A stretch of DNA of 64,000 nucleotides from G051132615 sp051132615 (GTDB lineage Bacteria; Pseudomonadota; Gammaproteobacteria; Burkholderiales; Neisseriaceae): contig NZ_CP152375.1 of assembly GCF_051132615.1 (NCBI RefSeq), positions 496,001 to 560,000 on the forward strand. Direction: 5' to 3'. Shown one piece after another: positions 17,966 to 27,670 of the stretch. Made by a program: the position numbers and the translations under genes. A model generated the notes under the pieces. It was not told the origin of the DNA, did not search any database, and saw only the letters and a program-made list of their open reading frames with translations. Positions within the stretch are counted from its first letter, which is position 1, and each line of letters begins with the position of its first letter.

Positions 17966-20794
17966 ATGATGAATGAACAACGTGGTCTCTCTTATTTGTT
18001 CGGTTCTAACGCGCCTTATATTGAAGAGCTTTATGAATCTTATCTGAGTGACCCAAATTCGGTTGATGAACATTGGAAACAATATTTTGACGATCTAGCT
18101 AGTTCACCAGGGGCTGCAGAGTTAGATATTCCTCATACGCCGATACAAGAATCATTTGTTCAATTAGCAAAAAAACCTCAGGTTCAATATTTAGCCAGTA
18201 AAAGTGCTGATGCTGAATCCATGAAAAAACAAGTTGCGGTATTGCGCTTGATCACGGCCTATCGTATTTTGGGCTTGCGTCACGCTCATTTAGACCCATT
18301 GGAGCGGATGGATGTCACTGTTTGCCCTGAGCTAGATCCATCTTTCTACGGTTTAACCGACGCAGATATGGCCATGTATTTTAATACCAGCCATCATGAT
18401 AATTCTCCTCGTTTGCCTTTATCTGAAATTTTAGCCAAACTCAAACAAACTTATTGTGGCTCAATTGGTTTGGAATATATGTATATCAACCAACCAGCCG
18501 AAAAAGAATGGGTACAAAATCGTTTTGAAAATGATTTATCCACCCCTCGCTACTCTAAAGACAAAAAACGCAATATCTTAAAACAAATTACCGCAGCTGA
18601 AACACTTGAGCGTTATTTGCATACTCGCTATGTCGGGCAAAAACGTTTCTCCTTAGAAGGTGGTGAAAGCACCATTGCTTCGTTAAACAGTCTGATTCAT
18701 GGTGCCTCAGAACTTGGTGTAGAAGAAATTGTTATTGGGATGGCGCACCGTGGTCGTTTAAATGTCTTGGTTAATACCTTAGGCAAACTGCCACGTGACT
18801 TATTTAGCGAATTTGAAGGCAAACCTTTAGTTGAACTGCCAAGTGGTGACGTTAAATACCACATGGGTTTTAGTTCAGACTTAATGACCAATCAAGGTGC
18901 AATCCACGTATCGCTTGCGTTTAACCCTTCTCATCTAGAAATTGTGAACCCAGTTGTAGAAGGCTCAACCAAATCTCGTCAAAAACGCCGTACAGGTGAT
19001 GCAGCAAAAGCAGTAATGCCTATTTTGATTCATGGGGATTCAGCTTTTATTGGTTTAGGGGTCAACCAAGCAACATTTAACCTATCGCAAGCGCGCGGTT
19101 ACACAACAGGCGGCACCATCCATATCGTGATTAACAATCAAATTGGTTTTACCACATCCGATACACGAGATACCCGCTCTAGTATGTACTGTACCGATAT
19201 TGCGAAAATGATCAATGCGCCTATTTTCCATGTAAATGGTGATGATCCAGAAGCAGTATGCTATGTTACCCAAGCTGCTTTAGAATACCGCATGAAGTTT
19301 AAAAAAGATGTGGTGATCGACTTAGTATGCTACCGTAAGCTTGGACATAATGAGGGTGATGATCCATTCTTAACACAACCTATGATGTATAAACGTATTG
19401 CCAAACACCCTGGCACACGGTCATTATACGCCCAACGCTTAGTCAATGAAGGAGTGGTTACTGAAGACGAAGCAGAATCAATGATCAAAGCCTACCGCGA
19501 TGCACTAGACAAAGGTGAACATGTTGAACAAACATCAATCACCAATTATCAACGTCAATATGCTCCTGATTGGTCTGTTTATGCAGGCACCCACTGGGCA
19601 GAACCTGTTGACACAACCTTACCATTAAATGATATTCAAAGACTTGCTGAAAGATTAACCTCTGTACCAGAAGGGTTTAAAGTGCACCCTACTGTCCAAA
19701 AAATTCTCGCGGCCAGACAAGCAATGGCTGCTGGTGAACAGGATGTTGACTGGGGTATGGCAGAAACATTGGCTTATGCTAGCTTAGTGACCAATGGTCA
19801 TCCTGTACGCATTTCAGGAGAAGATTCTGGACGTGGCACATTCTCTCATCGTCATGCTGTTCTTCACGATCAAAATCGTGAACGTTGGGATCAAGGCAGT
19901 TATATTCCTTTAGCTAATTTATCTGAAAATCAAGCTGATTTTACTGTGATTGATTCGATTTTAAATGAAGAAGCAGTCTATGCTTTTGAATACGGCTATG
20001 CGTGTTCATCTCCAGAACAATTGGTGATATGGGAAGGTCAATTTGGTGACTTTGCCAATGGTGCGCAAGTCGTTATTGACCAGTTTTTAACTTCTGGTGA
20101 AACAAAATGGGGACGCTTATGTGGATTAACCACCATTTTACCACATGGCTATGATGGGCAAGGACCGGAGCATTCTTCTGGTCGTGTAGAACGTTGGTTG
20201 CAACTTTGTGCTGAACACAACATTCAAGTTGTGATGATGAGTGAAGCGGCACAAATGTTCCATGTATTGCGCCGTCAAATGCTCAGACCATACCGCAAAC
20301 CATTGGTTATATTTATGTCTAAACGCTTATTACGTTATAAAGACTCTATGAGTAATATCAATGAACTGATCAGTGGTGGCTTTAAACCCATCATTGGGGA
20401 TAGCATCGTCAAAAACGATAAAAATGTAAAACGCATTGTCCTATGTTCAGGTCAAGTTTATTATGATATTGCCAAAGAACGTGAAGAACGTAAATTAGAT
20501 GATCAAATTGCGATTATACGTATTGAGCAGCTTTACCCATTCCCAACAGAAATGATTGCAGCTGAAGTAAGTCGTTATAAAAACGCAAAAGAGTTGGTCT
20601 GGGCGCAAGAAGAGCCTAAAAACCAAGGAGCGTGGTACCAATTACGCCATCGTTTAGAAGGTTTACTCACAGGAAAGCAAACTTTAAGCTATGCTGGTCG
20701 TCCTTCTAGTGCTTCTCCTGCAGTTGGTTATATGAGCAAACACATTGCTCAATTAAAAGCTCTGGTTGATGATGCCTTAAATTTAGACAAGTAA
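17966..20794 (+). CDS. sucA: 2-oxoglutarate dehydrogenase E1
   Basis: Thiamine-diphosphate-dependent decarboxylase of the 2-oxoglutarate complex, 942 residues. The N-terminal peripheral-subunit segment (LFGSNAPYIEELYESYL), the ThDP region HGDSAFIGLGV...GDDPEAVCYV, and GQFGDFANGAQVVIDQF and YDGQGPEHSSGR in the second half are all diagnostic. Two adjacent ATG codons start the frame; the first is used here. It heads the second transcription unit of the TCA block (sucA-sucB-lpd-orf-sucCD). Confidence 0.97.
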   Translation: MMNEQRGLSYLFGSNAPYIEELYESYLSDPNSVDEHWKQYFDDLASSPGAAELDIPHTPIQESFVQLAKKPQVQYLASKSADAESMKKQVAVLRLITAYRILGLRHAHLDPLERMDVTVCPELDPSFYGLTDADMAMYFNTSHHDNSPRLPLSEILAKLKQTYCGSIGLEYMYINQPAEKEWVQNRFENDLSTPRYSKDKKRNILKQITAAETLERYLHTRYVGQKRFSLEGGESTIASLNSLIHGASELGVEEIVIGMAHRGRLNVLVNTLGKLPRDLFSEFEGKPLVELPSGDVKYHMGFSSDLMTNQGAIHVSLAFNPSHLEIVNPVVEGSTKSRQKRRTGDAAKAVMPILIHGDSAFIGLGVNQATFNLSQARGYTTGGTIHIVINNQIGFTTSDTRDTRSSMYCTDIAKMINAPIFHVNGDDPEAVCYVTQAALEYRMKFKKDVVIDLVCYRKLGHNEGDDPFLTQPMMYKRIAKHPGTRSLYAQRLVNEGVVTEDEAESMIKAYRDALDKGEHVEQTSITNYQRQYAPDWSVYAGTHWAEPVDTTLPLNDIQRLAERLTSVPEGFKVHPTVQKILAARQAMAAGEQDVDWGMAETLAYASLVTNGHPVRISGEDSGRGTFSHRHAVLHDQNRERWDQGSYIPLANLSENQADFTVIDSILNEEAVYAFEYGYACSSPEQLVIWEGQFGDFANGAQVVIDQFLTSGETKWGRLCGLTTILPHGYDGQGPEHSSGRVERWLQLCAEHNIQVVMMSEAAQMFHVLRRQMLRPYRKPLVIFMSKRLLRYKDSMSNINELISGGFKPIIGDSIVKNDKNVKRIVLCSGQVYYDIAKEREERKLDDQIAIIRIEQLYPFPTEMIAAEVSRYKNAKELVWAQEEPKNQGAWYQLRHRLEGLLTGKQTLSYAGRPSSASPAVGYMSKHIAQLKALVDDALNLDK

Positions 20795-20853
20795 TTAATA
20801 TACTCATTTTTTAGGTACATTTATTTAAAGATGTGCCATACAGGAGAAAGAAC

Positions 20854-22068
20854 ATGATTATTGAAGTAAATGTCCCCCAGTTACCTGAAAGTGTTTCTGA
20901 AGCAACCTTAATGACATGGAACAAAAAAATAGGTGAATTTGTCGAACGAGACGAAAGCCTAATTGATCTAGAAACAGATAAAGTTGTATTAGAGTTACCT
21001 GCACCTCAGGCAGGCGTTATTGTTGAAATCATTGAAGCTGATGGTGCAACGGTTACCTCAGGGCAATTATTGGCCAAAATTGACACTGCGGCAAAAGCAG
21101 AAAATGTTGCCACACCAGCGGCGGCACCAGAAGCAGAAAAAGCACCTACTCAAACAAGTAAAGAAGCAATAGCCATGCCTGCTGCGGCAAAATTAGCAGC
21201 AGAAAATAATGTAGACTTAAATACCGTACAAGGTACTGGTCGCGATGGTCGTATTTTAAAACAGGATGTACAAGCGGCAGGTAACAAACAAGCGCCGACT
21301 CATGTTGGTCAAGTTTCTCAAAACCAAGTATTAAGCAGCTCTGCAGCAGTTGCCCTACCCTTAGGTGAAAGACCTGAACAACGTGTCCCGATGTCTCGCT
21401 TACGTCAACGTGTAGCAGAGCGTTTGATTCAATCACAACAAGAAAACGCCATATTAACAACCTTTAATGAAGTTAATATGAAGCCTGTGATGGATTTACG
21501 CGCAAAATATAAAGAAAAATTTGAAAAAGAACATGGTATCAAACTGGGCTTTATGTCTTTCTTTGTGAAAGCAGCAGTTGCCGCTTTGAAAAAATACCCT
21601 GTTGTGAATGCATCTGTTGATGGCAACGATATTATCTATCACGGCTATTTTGATATCGGTATCGCTGTAGGTAGTCCTCGCGGTTTGGTTGTGCCTATTT
21701 TGCGCAATGCAGATCAAATGTCGATTGCTGATATTGAACGTCAAATTGCTGAATTTGCCGTAAAAGCAAAAGATGGCAAATTGGCTTTAGAAGACTTAAC
21801 AGGTGGCACTTTCTCTGTGACCAATGGAGGAACATTTGGCTCTATGATGTCCACACCTATTATCAATCCACCACAATCTGCTATTTTGGGTATGCATTCA
21901 ACCAAAGAAAGAGCTGTTGTCGAAAATGGCCAAATTGTCATTAGACCAATGATGTATCTGGCTTTATCATATGACCATAGAATTATTGATGGCCGAGAAG
22001 CAGTTTTGACTCTAGTAACCATTAAAGACTTATTAGAAGACCCTGCACGCTTAATTTTAGACGTTTAA
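20854..22068 (+). CDS. sucB: 2-oxoglutarate dehydrogenase E2 (dihydrolipoamide succinyltransferase)
   Basis: About 404 residues. I use the ATG at 20854: AGGAGA precedes it and the protein then starts MIIEVNVPQLPESVSEAT as in the family; a frame from 20833 adds seven implausible residues. One lipoyl domain (lysine in ETDKVVLELPAP near residue 43), an Ala/Pro linker, a peripheral-subunit-binding domain (AAENNVDLNTVQGTGRDGRI) and the catalytic domain ending with DHRIIDGREAV (catalytic His/Asp). Followed by a hairpin before lpd. Confidence 0.97.
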   Translation: MIIEVNVPQLPESVSEATLMTWNKKIGEFVERDESLIDLETDKVVLELPAPQAGVIVEIIEADGATVTSGQLLAKIDTAAKAENVATPAAAPEAEKAPTQTSKEAIAMPAAAKLAAENNVDLNTVQGTGRDGRILKQDVQAAGNKQAPTHVGQVSQNQVLSSSAAVALPLGERPEQRVPMSRLRQRVAERLIQSQQENAILTTFNEVNMKPVMDLRAKYKEKFEKEHGIKLGFMSFFVKAAVAALKKYPVVNASVDGNDIIYHGYFDIGIAVGSPRGLVVPILRNADQMSIADIERQIAEFAVKAKDGKLALEDLTGGTFSVTNGGTFGSMMSTPIINPPQSAILGMHSTKERAVVENGQIVIRPMMYLALSYDHRIIDGREAVLTLVTIKDLLEDPARLILDV

Positions 22069-22080
22069 TCATTTCATTAT

Positions 22081-22111
22081 ACTTGTCAGGATATTTTATT
22101 TCCTGACAAGT
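22081..22111 (+). promoter_or_regulatory. Hairpin between sucB and lpd
   Basis: Perfect arms ACTTGTCAGGA / TCCTGACAAGT around a short AT loop. No T-run follows, so it is probably an mRNA-stability or processing stem that lets sucAB and lpd differ in level, not a full terminator. Function inferred from position only. Confidence 0.5.
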
Positions 22112-22134
22112 ACCTAATAACAAAGGACAATATA

Positions 22135-23562
22135 ATGAGTCAACATTTTGATGTAGTTGTTATAGGTGCTGGCCCTGGTGGTTATATAGCAGCGATTCGC
22201 GCAGCACAATTGGGGTTTAAAACTGCTTGTATTGATGATTTTATTGGTAAAGACGGTAAGCCTGCTCTAGGTGGTACATGTTTAAATGTAGGTTGTATTC
22301 CCTCCAAAGCATTGCTCCAATCAAGTGAAAATCTTCATGCTTTAGAACACGACTTCGCGGAACATGGTATCAAAGTAGGCAAAGCTTCTTTTGATGCCAA
22401 ACAAATGATCGCCAGGAAAGATGGTATTGTCACCAAACTAACTGGTGGTATTGGCTTTTTATTCAAAAAAAATAAAGTAGAAAGCCTCCATGGGAAAGGT
22501 AGTTTAAAAGCTCAAAACAATGGTAAATGGCAAATTGAAGTAACCAAAGGCAAACAAAAAGACTTAATCGAAGCGACACATGTCATTGTGGCAACAGGCA
22601 GCCGCCCTCGCCCATTACCATTAGTTACTATTGACAATAAAAATGTTTTAGACAATGAAGGTGCACTAAATTTAACTGCAGTACCAAAACGTTTAGGAGT
22701 GATTGGTTCAGGAGTCATTGGTTTAGAAATGGGTTCTGTATGGAAACGCTTAGGTAGTGAAGTGACTATTTTAGAAGCCATGCCCACCTTTATGGCAGCA
22801 GCAGACCAACAAATTGCAAAAGAAGCATTTAAAACATTAACCAAAGACACAGGTTTAATCATTCAGTTAAATACCAAAATAAAAGAAATTACCAATGGCA
22901 AAACGGTTAAAGTGACTTATGAAGTAGATGCAAAAGAGCACACTTTAGAAGTAGATAAATTGATCGTGGCAATTGGCCGTACTCCCAACACCGAAGGCTT
23001 AGGTGCCAAAGAAGTTGGGCTTGCAGTTGATGAAAGAGGCTTTATTACTGTCAATGATCTTTGCCAAACCAACCTACCTAATGTTTGGGCAATTGGTGAT
23101 GTGGTACGTGGCCCAATGTTGGCTCACAAAGCCAGTGAAGAAGGTGTAGCCGTAGCAGAACGTATTGCTGGACAAAAACCTCATGTCGATTTTAATTCTG
23201 TGCCATGGGTCATTTATACTTCACCAGAAGTTGCATGGGTAGGTAAAACAGAAGAACAATTAAAAGCAGAAGGCATTGAATACAAAAAAGGCACTTCCAG
23301 CTTTGCTGCTAATGGACGTGCTTTGGGTTTAGGACAAGCTCAAGGCACAGTTAAAATTTTAGCTTGTACCAAAACCGATCGTATTTTAGGTGTACATATG
23401 ATTGGCCCAATGGTTTCAGAACTGATTAGTGAAGCAGTCGTGGCCATTGAGTTTAAAGCATCAAGCGAAGACTTAGCACGCATTATTCATGCCCATCCTT
23501 CTTTATCAGAAGTCACACATGAAGCAGCATTAGCTGTTGATAAACGTGCATTACACGGATAA
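22135..23562 (+). CDS. lpd: Dihydrolipoamide dehydrogenase (E3)
   Basis: 475-residue FAD disulfide reductase reoxidising the lipoyl groups of SucB. The N-terminal GAGPGGYIAAIRAAQLG binds FAD, the redox cysteines are in GGTCLNVGCIPSK, the NAD motif is GSGVIGLEMGSVW, and the C-terminal interface histidine is in HAHPSLSEV. Placement in the suc operon indicates it is the 2-oxoglutarate dehydrogenase E3; a separate E3 for pyruvate dehydrogenase may exist elsewhere. Confidence 0.97.
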   Translation: MSQHFDVVVIGAGPGGYIAAIRAAQLGFKTACIDDFIGKDGKPALGGTCLNVGCIPSKALLQSSENLHALEHDFAEHGIKVGKASFDAKQMIARKDGIVTKLTGGIGFLFKKNKVESLHGKGSLKAQNNGKWQIEVTKGKQKDLIEATHVIVATGSRPRPLPLVTIDNKNVLDNEGALNLTAVPKRLGVIGSGVIGLEMGSVWKRLGSEVTILEAMPTFMAAADQQIAKEAFKTLTKDTGLIIQLNTKIKEITNGKTVKVTYEVDAKEHTLEVDKLIVAIGRTPNTEGLGAKEVGLAVDERGFITVNDLCQTNLPNVWAIGDVVRGPMLAHKASEEGVAVAERIAGQKPHVDFNSVPWVIYTSPEVAWVGKTEEQLKAEGIEYKKGTSSFAANGRALGLGQAQGTVKILACTKTDRILGVHMIGPMVSELISEAVVAIEFKASSEDLARIIHAHPSLSEVTHEAALAVDKRALHG

Positions 23563-23568
23563 GTAAAA

Positions 23569-24135
23569 ATGGTTACTGACGTACAACAAGCTGCAATGGG
23601 CATGGTACTGTTTCCAGCAGGTATTTTTGCCTTTGCCGCCACAACGCTTTTTCATATATATGCCGTTATAAGTAGTGTTGGCCAATTTGATCAATACAAA
23701 GAGAAGAAAATGCTTTGGGTTGCCATTGCCATGTTCTTTAGTTTTGGTTTTGCCATTTACTATTTTGTACCTAAATCTCGTATGAAAGGGCTAGTTGTAC
23801 TCAGTTTCGGTTTATTAGGATTGGTGTGTTATATCACGGGAACAATGCTTTTACCGGCAAAAGAACCTAAATTTGATATATCTCCTACTCTTTTAGAGGA
23901 GGTAAAACTCACCAAACCCGACCCTGATCGCTACTTACAAATCCAACAAGAATACCAAAAACGTTTTGATGACATGATTGCAGAACAGGAAAAAACCAGA
24001 CGTTCAATGCAAGATGCGCTTAACACACAGAACAAACAAGCTGTTGAAGACCAAAAACGGTTACAACAAGAGTTTGAAAACCAGATTCGCCAATTAATTG
24101 ACCAAAAAATAGCGAATCCTTCCCAACCACAATAA
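23569..24135 (+). CDS. Conserved membrane/coiled-coil protein inside the suc operon
   Basis: 188 residues. About three membrane segments lie in residues 8-105 (MGMVLFPAGIFAFAATTLF; MLWVAIAMFFSFGFAIYYF; GLVVLSFGLLGLVCYITGTM), then a charged coiled-coil tail rich in Gln, Lys and Glu (115-188). It starts six bases after lpd and ends fifteen before sucC, so it is certainly cotranscribed. As I recall, Neisseria has an unnamed gene at the same spot, which would mean the position is conserved. No function known to me; a role in membrane association of the complex is speculation. Confidence 0.8.
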   Translation: MVTDVQQAAMGMVLFPAGIFAFAATTLFHIYAVISSVGQFDQYKEKKMLWVAIAMFFSFGFAIYYFVPKSRMKGLVVLSFGLLGLVCYITGTMLLPAKEPKFDISPTLLEEVKLTKPDPDRYLQIQQEYQKRFDDMIAEQEKTRRSMQDALNTQNKQAVEDQKRLQQEFENQIRQLIDQKIANPSQPQ

Positions 24136-24150
24136 TAGAGGAAAAACCCT

Positions 24151-25323
24151 ATGAATTTACATGAATATCAAGCTAAAACCTTGCTTGCCAAATACGGTTT
24201 ACCTGTACAGCAAGGGGTTTTAGCAACAACTGCCGAAGAAGCAGCCAAAGCCTTTGATGAACTTGGTGGTAAATTTGCTGTGATCAAAGCACAAGTTCAC
24301 GCAGGTGGCCGCGGTAAAGCAGGCGGTGTAAAAGTTGTCAAAAGCAGTGAAGAAGCAGTAGAAGTAACGAAAAGCCTAATTGGCACAAACCTTGTTACCT
24401 ATCAAACAGATGCTAATGGTCAACCAGTAAACAGCGTTTTGGTTTGCGAAGACATGTATCCAGTAGAGCGTGAATTATATTTGGGTGCCGTAGTTGATCG
24501 CTCTAGCCGCCGTGTAACTTTTATGGCTTCTACCGAAGGTGGTGTAGAAATTGAAAAAGTTGCAGAAGAAACACCTGAAAAAATCATTAAAGTAACTGTA
24601 GACCCATTGGTTGGGATGCAACCCTTTCAAGCACGCGAAGTTGCTTTTGCATTGGGTTTAAAAGATGGTCAAATTAAAGAGTTCACCAATTTAATGCTAA
24701 ACGCTTATACAGCATTTGTTGAAAATGACTTTGCTTTATTTGAAATTAATCCTTTGGCTATCCGTGGTAATGGCTCTTTAGCTTGTGTGGATGCAAAAAT
24801 TGGTTTGGACTCTAATGCTATGTATCGCCACCCTGATCTATTGGCACAAAGAGATAAATCTCAAGAAAACGAAAGAGAACTCAAAGCAAGTGAGTTTGAC
24901 TTAAACTATGTTGCATTAGAAGGCAATATTGGTTGTATGGTCAATGGTGCTGGGCTTGCTATGGCAACAATGGATATCATCAAGCTTTATGGCGGACAAC
25001 CAGCAAACTTTTTAGATGTAGGTGGTGGTGCCACAAAAGATCGCGTAATTGAAGCATTTAAACTTATTTTAGCTGATACATCTGTACAAGGCGTATTAAT
25101 CAACATTTTTGGCGGTATTGTTCGTTGCGATATGATTGCAGAAGCCATTATTGCTGCTGTGAAAGAAGTTAAGGTCACTGTACCTGTTGTTGTACGCTTA
25201 GAAGGCAATAATGCTGAATTAGGTTCAAAACTATTGGCTGAATCTGGTCTGACATTAATTCCTGCTGAAGGTTTAGCAGATGCTGCCCAAAAAATTGTTG
25301 CTGCTGTAAAAGGGGAAAAATAA
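24151..25323 (+). CDS. sucC: Succinyl-CoA synthetase beta subunit
   Basis: 390-residue ATP-grasp subunit. It begins MNLHEYQAKTLLAKYGLPV, contains VIKAQVHAGGRGKAGGVK (nucleotide grasp) and the conserved FEINPLAI and NIFGGIVRCD segments. Overlaps sucD by one base (TAATG). AGAGGAA precedes the ATG. Confidence 0.97.
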   Translation: MNLHEYQAKTLLAKYGLPVQQGVLATTAEEAAKAFDELGGKFAVIKAQVHAGGRGKAGGVKVVKSSEEAVEVTKSLIGTNLVTYQTDANGQPVNSVLVCEDMYPVERELYLGAVVDRSSRRVTFMASTEGGVEIEKVAEETPEKIIKVTVDPLVGMQPFQAREVAFALGLKDGQIKEFTNLMLNAYTAFVENDFALFEINPLAIRGNGSLACVDAKIGLDSNAMYRHPDLLAQRDKSQENERELKASEFDLNYVALEGNIGCMVNGAGLAMATMDIIKLYGGQPANFLDVGGGATKDRVIEAFKLILADTSVQGVLINIFGGIVRCDMIAEAIIAAVKEVKVTVPVVVRLEGNNAELGSKLLAESGLTLIPAEGLADAAQKIVAAVKGEK

Positions 25324-26210
25324 TGAGCGTATTAGTCAATAAAGACACAAAAGTATTGGTACAAGGTTTTACTGGAAAAAATGGCACATTCCACTCTGAA
25401 CAAGCCATTGCATATGGTACTAAGGTTGTTGGTGGTGTCACCCCTGGTAAAGGTGGCAGCAAACATTTAAACTTACCTGTATTTAATACAATGCAAGAAG
25501 CGGTTAAAGAAACTCAAGCAGATGCATCGGTCATTTATGTACCTGCACCATTTGTTTTGGACTCAATTGTCGAAGCAGTAGATGCTGGCATTGGTTTGGT
25601 TGTGGTGATTACTGAAGGTGTTCCTACCTTAGACATGCTAAAAGCCAAACGTTATATCGAAACGGTGGGCAATGTTCGCTTAATTGGTCCTAACTGCCCA
25701 GGTATCATTACCCCTGGTGAATGTAAAATTGGTATTATGCCAGGTCATATTCACTTACCAGGAAAAATTGGTATTGTTTCTCGTTCTGGTACCCTAACCT
25801 ATGAAGCAGTTGCTCAAACAACCAAACTAGGCTTAGGTCAATCAACCTGTATCGGTATTGGTGGAGACCCAATTCCTGGTACAAGCCATATTGATGCGTT
25901 AGAGTTGTTCCAAAATGATCCTCAAACAGAAGCAATTGTGATGATTGGTGAAATTGGTGGTACAGCAGAAGAAGAAGCTGCTGAATACATTAAATCCAAC
26001 GTTACCAAACCTGTTGTGGGTTATATTGCTGGGGTAACAGCACCTAAAGGTAAACGTATGGGACACGCAGGCGCGATTATTTCTGGTGGTAAAGGTACTG
26101 CGGAAGAAAAATTTAAAGCATTTGAAAAAGCAGGTGTCACTTACACTCGTAGCCCAGCTGAAATTGGTTCAACCATGCATGAGCTTTTAAAAAGTAAAGG
26201 CATGTTGTAA
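25323..26210 (+). CDS. sucD: Succinyl-CoA synthetase alpha subunit
   Basis: 295-residue subunit carrying the phosphorylated histidine, visible in GKRMGHAGAIISGG. CoA-binding GFTGKNGTFHSEQAI is at the N-terminus, and GPNCPGIITPGECKIGIMPG follows. Last gene of the suc operon; a strong terminator starts 25 bases after the stop. Confidence 0.97.
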   Translation: MSVLVNKDTKVLVQGFTGKNGTFHSEQAIAYGTKVVGGVTPGKGGSKHLNLPVFNTMQEAVKETQADASVIYVPAPFVLDSIVEAVDAGIGLVVVITEGVPTLDMLKAKRYIETVGNVRLIGPNCPGIITPGECKIGIMPGHIHLPGKIGIVSRSGTLTYEAVAQTTKLGLGQSTCIGIGGDPIPGTSHIDALELFQNDPQTEAIVMIGEIGGTAEEEAAEYIKSNVTKPVVGYIAGVTAPKGKRMGHAGAIISGGKGTAEEKFKAFEKAGVTYTRSPAEIGSTMHELLKSKGML

Positions 26211-26234
26211 TCATTAATTATTCTGCTTTATATC

Positions 26235-26270
26235 AAAATAGCCTGAAACTAAAGTTTCAGGCTATTTTTT
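26235..26270 (+). terminator. sucCD terminator
   Basis: AAAATAGCCTGAAAC and its exact complement around a four-base loop, followed by T6. The stem contains TAGCCTGAAA, a word found again in two other places in the window. Confidence 0.92.
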
Positions 26271-26461
26271 ATTATAAACACTCTATCAAAACAACATAAA
26301 AAAATAATCAAAAAAAATAATTCAATTAAAAATAACTATATATGGATTTTTAAAAATATAATATATTGATTTTATTTTATTTTTTGTTTTTTTATATATT
26401 TTTATAAATTCTTTTATAAAAATATATATACAATAAAACACTTTTCTCGTATAATCCTTAC

Positions 26462-26533
26462 CTGAAATTCCTTTTGTAGTAGTTATAAATTCTTGGCTCA
26501 GTTATGTCGTATAGCTGAGCCACTTTCTTTTAT
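26462..26533 (+). ncRNA. Candidate small RNA downstream of sucD
   Basis: In a non-coding gap of about 300 bases I see TATACA, 17 bases, TATAAT (26427-26455), then about 40 unstructured bases and a 12-bp hairpin (TGGCTCAG...CTGAGCCA, loop GTCGT, 26494-26522) followed by a U-rich tail. The hairpin has a T-rich tail only on the plus strand. No ORF fits. The roughly 70-nt product has the layout of a trans-acting sRNA with an intrinsic terminator. The 200 bases before it (26271-26440) are extremely AT-rich and hold nothing else recognisable. Expression is not known. Confidence 0.45.
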
Positions 26534-26576
26534 AAATCAGCAACTCACCGCATTTAAAGCCCACGTTCACAGTAAA

Positions 26577-27155
26577 CTAATTCAAAAAATCAAAAGGGAG
26601 AACAATTTCATTTAATTTCCACTCAATAAGCCCTTCACGTCTAAACCTAAATTTCACCACTTTTCCTTCATCATTGGGAATCTCTACAACAAACCAGCTA
26701 AAGCTTTCATAACCTGTTTTGGCCTGATTCCATTTAGCACCAAAACCAGAGTAATTGTTTTCAGAAGACTGTTCAGCTGAAGGTGGTGTAATAGTTGGCT
26801 GATGCTCAGCTATTTTCTTCACATTTTCACCTTTAAATAATGCCCCAATTGCCTCTGGAGAAATTAAAACTTCGGTCAATCGATCAACCAATCCTGGAAT
26901 CATCACCATGGCAAAATCAGAAAAAGGATTATTTTGCATTTCTGGGGCACTAACAAACTGAGCCGTAATCGCTGTTTTTAACTGTTTACCCAAATGAGTC
27001 CGCACACTATCATAATCAATATATTGAGATAATCCATCGATATTCTGCGCTACAACTTCTTCTCTAATATTTTTCATCACTAAATAAGGTGTTGCATATA
27101 TATACCCGATTGCAAATAAAATAATGACAAAGACTGTGACTAAGATTTTTTTCAT
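26577..27155 (-). CDS. DUF2939-type membrane-anchored protein
   Basis: 192 residues with an N-terminal uncleaved signal/anchor (KKILVTVFVIILFAIGYIYA) and a periplasmic domain in which YATPYLVMKNIREEVVAQNIDGLSQYIDYDSVR is the DUF2939 opening (repeated small segments around a Tyr-Ile-Asp-Tyr core). A Ser/Pro linker near 130 separates a C-terminal beta-rich part (FSWFVVEIPNDEGKVVKFRF). Family function is unknown. Single gene. Confidence 0.75.
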   Translation of the reverse strand: MKKILVTVFVIILFAIGYIYATPYLVMKNIREEVVAQNIDGLSQYIDYDSVRTHLGKQLKTAITAQFVSAPEMQNNPFSDFAMVMIPGLVDRLTEVLISPEAIGALFKGENVKKIAEHQPTITPPSAEQSSENNYSGFGAKWNQAKTGYESFSWFVVEIPNDEGKVVKFRFRREGLIEWKLNEIVLPFDFLN

Positions 27156-27360
27156 GTTTTACCTTTAATGTATCAATAAAATTTCAAATAGATATTTGAT
27201 CAAAATACCTCAATCACATCTTTATCTACTTTGATTAGATACTTATTATAATGGCTTTCTTCTTATCTTCAAATTAAGATGAGCACGCATGAAAATAAAA
27301 GACAATTAAGCTTTAATTAAGTTTTTTATTTAAGAAAGTTTTTGGAAATCTTGGCTCTGG

Positions 27361-27600
27361 CTATGCATGAGTACCAAAATAGAAAATCTGTGGAAACAAA
27401 TGAAAGTGTTCAATCAGAAATAAGGCTGTAATGACAGTACCGATCAACCAAATAGCAGAATATATAATCCAAAATCTATTATGTTCAGAAAAACGATCTT
27501 TTCCATAAATGATCTTATATAACCAAAGGCCTAAACAAGCAAAGATAAGGTTCATTAATAAAAATATAGATTCAGGATGTTCTAATGGCGCATGTTTCAT
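27361..27600 (-). CDS. Small membrane protein
   Basis: 79 residues with two predicted membrane helices (IFLLMNLIFACLGLWLYKII and FWIIYSAIWLIGTVITALFL) and a short charged loop. No family recognised. Stands alone, 205 bases upstream of the DUF2939 gene on the same strand. ATG start at 27600; no strong Shine-Dalgarno. Confidence 0.5.
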   Translation of the reverse strand: MKHAPLEHPESIFLLMNLIFACLGLWLYKIIYGKDRFSEHNRFWIIYSAIWLIGTVITALFLIEHFHLFPQIFYFGTHA

Positions 27601-27670
27601 TTTTGTATTTTAATATAAGTGTACGATTATATTGACAAACAAAGACCAAATAAGTTCATTTTGATGGTTT

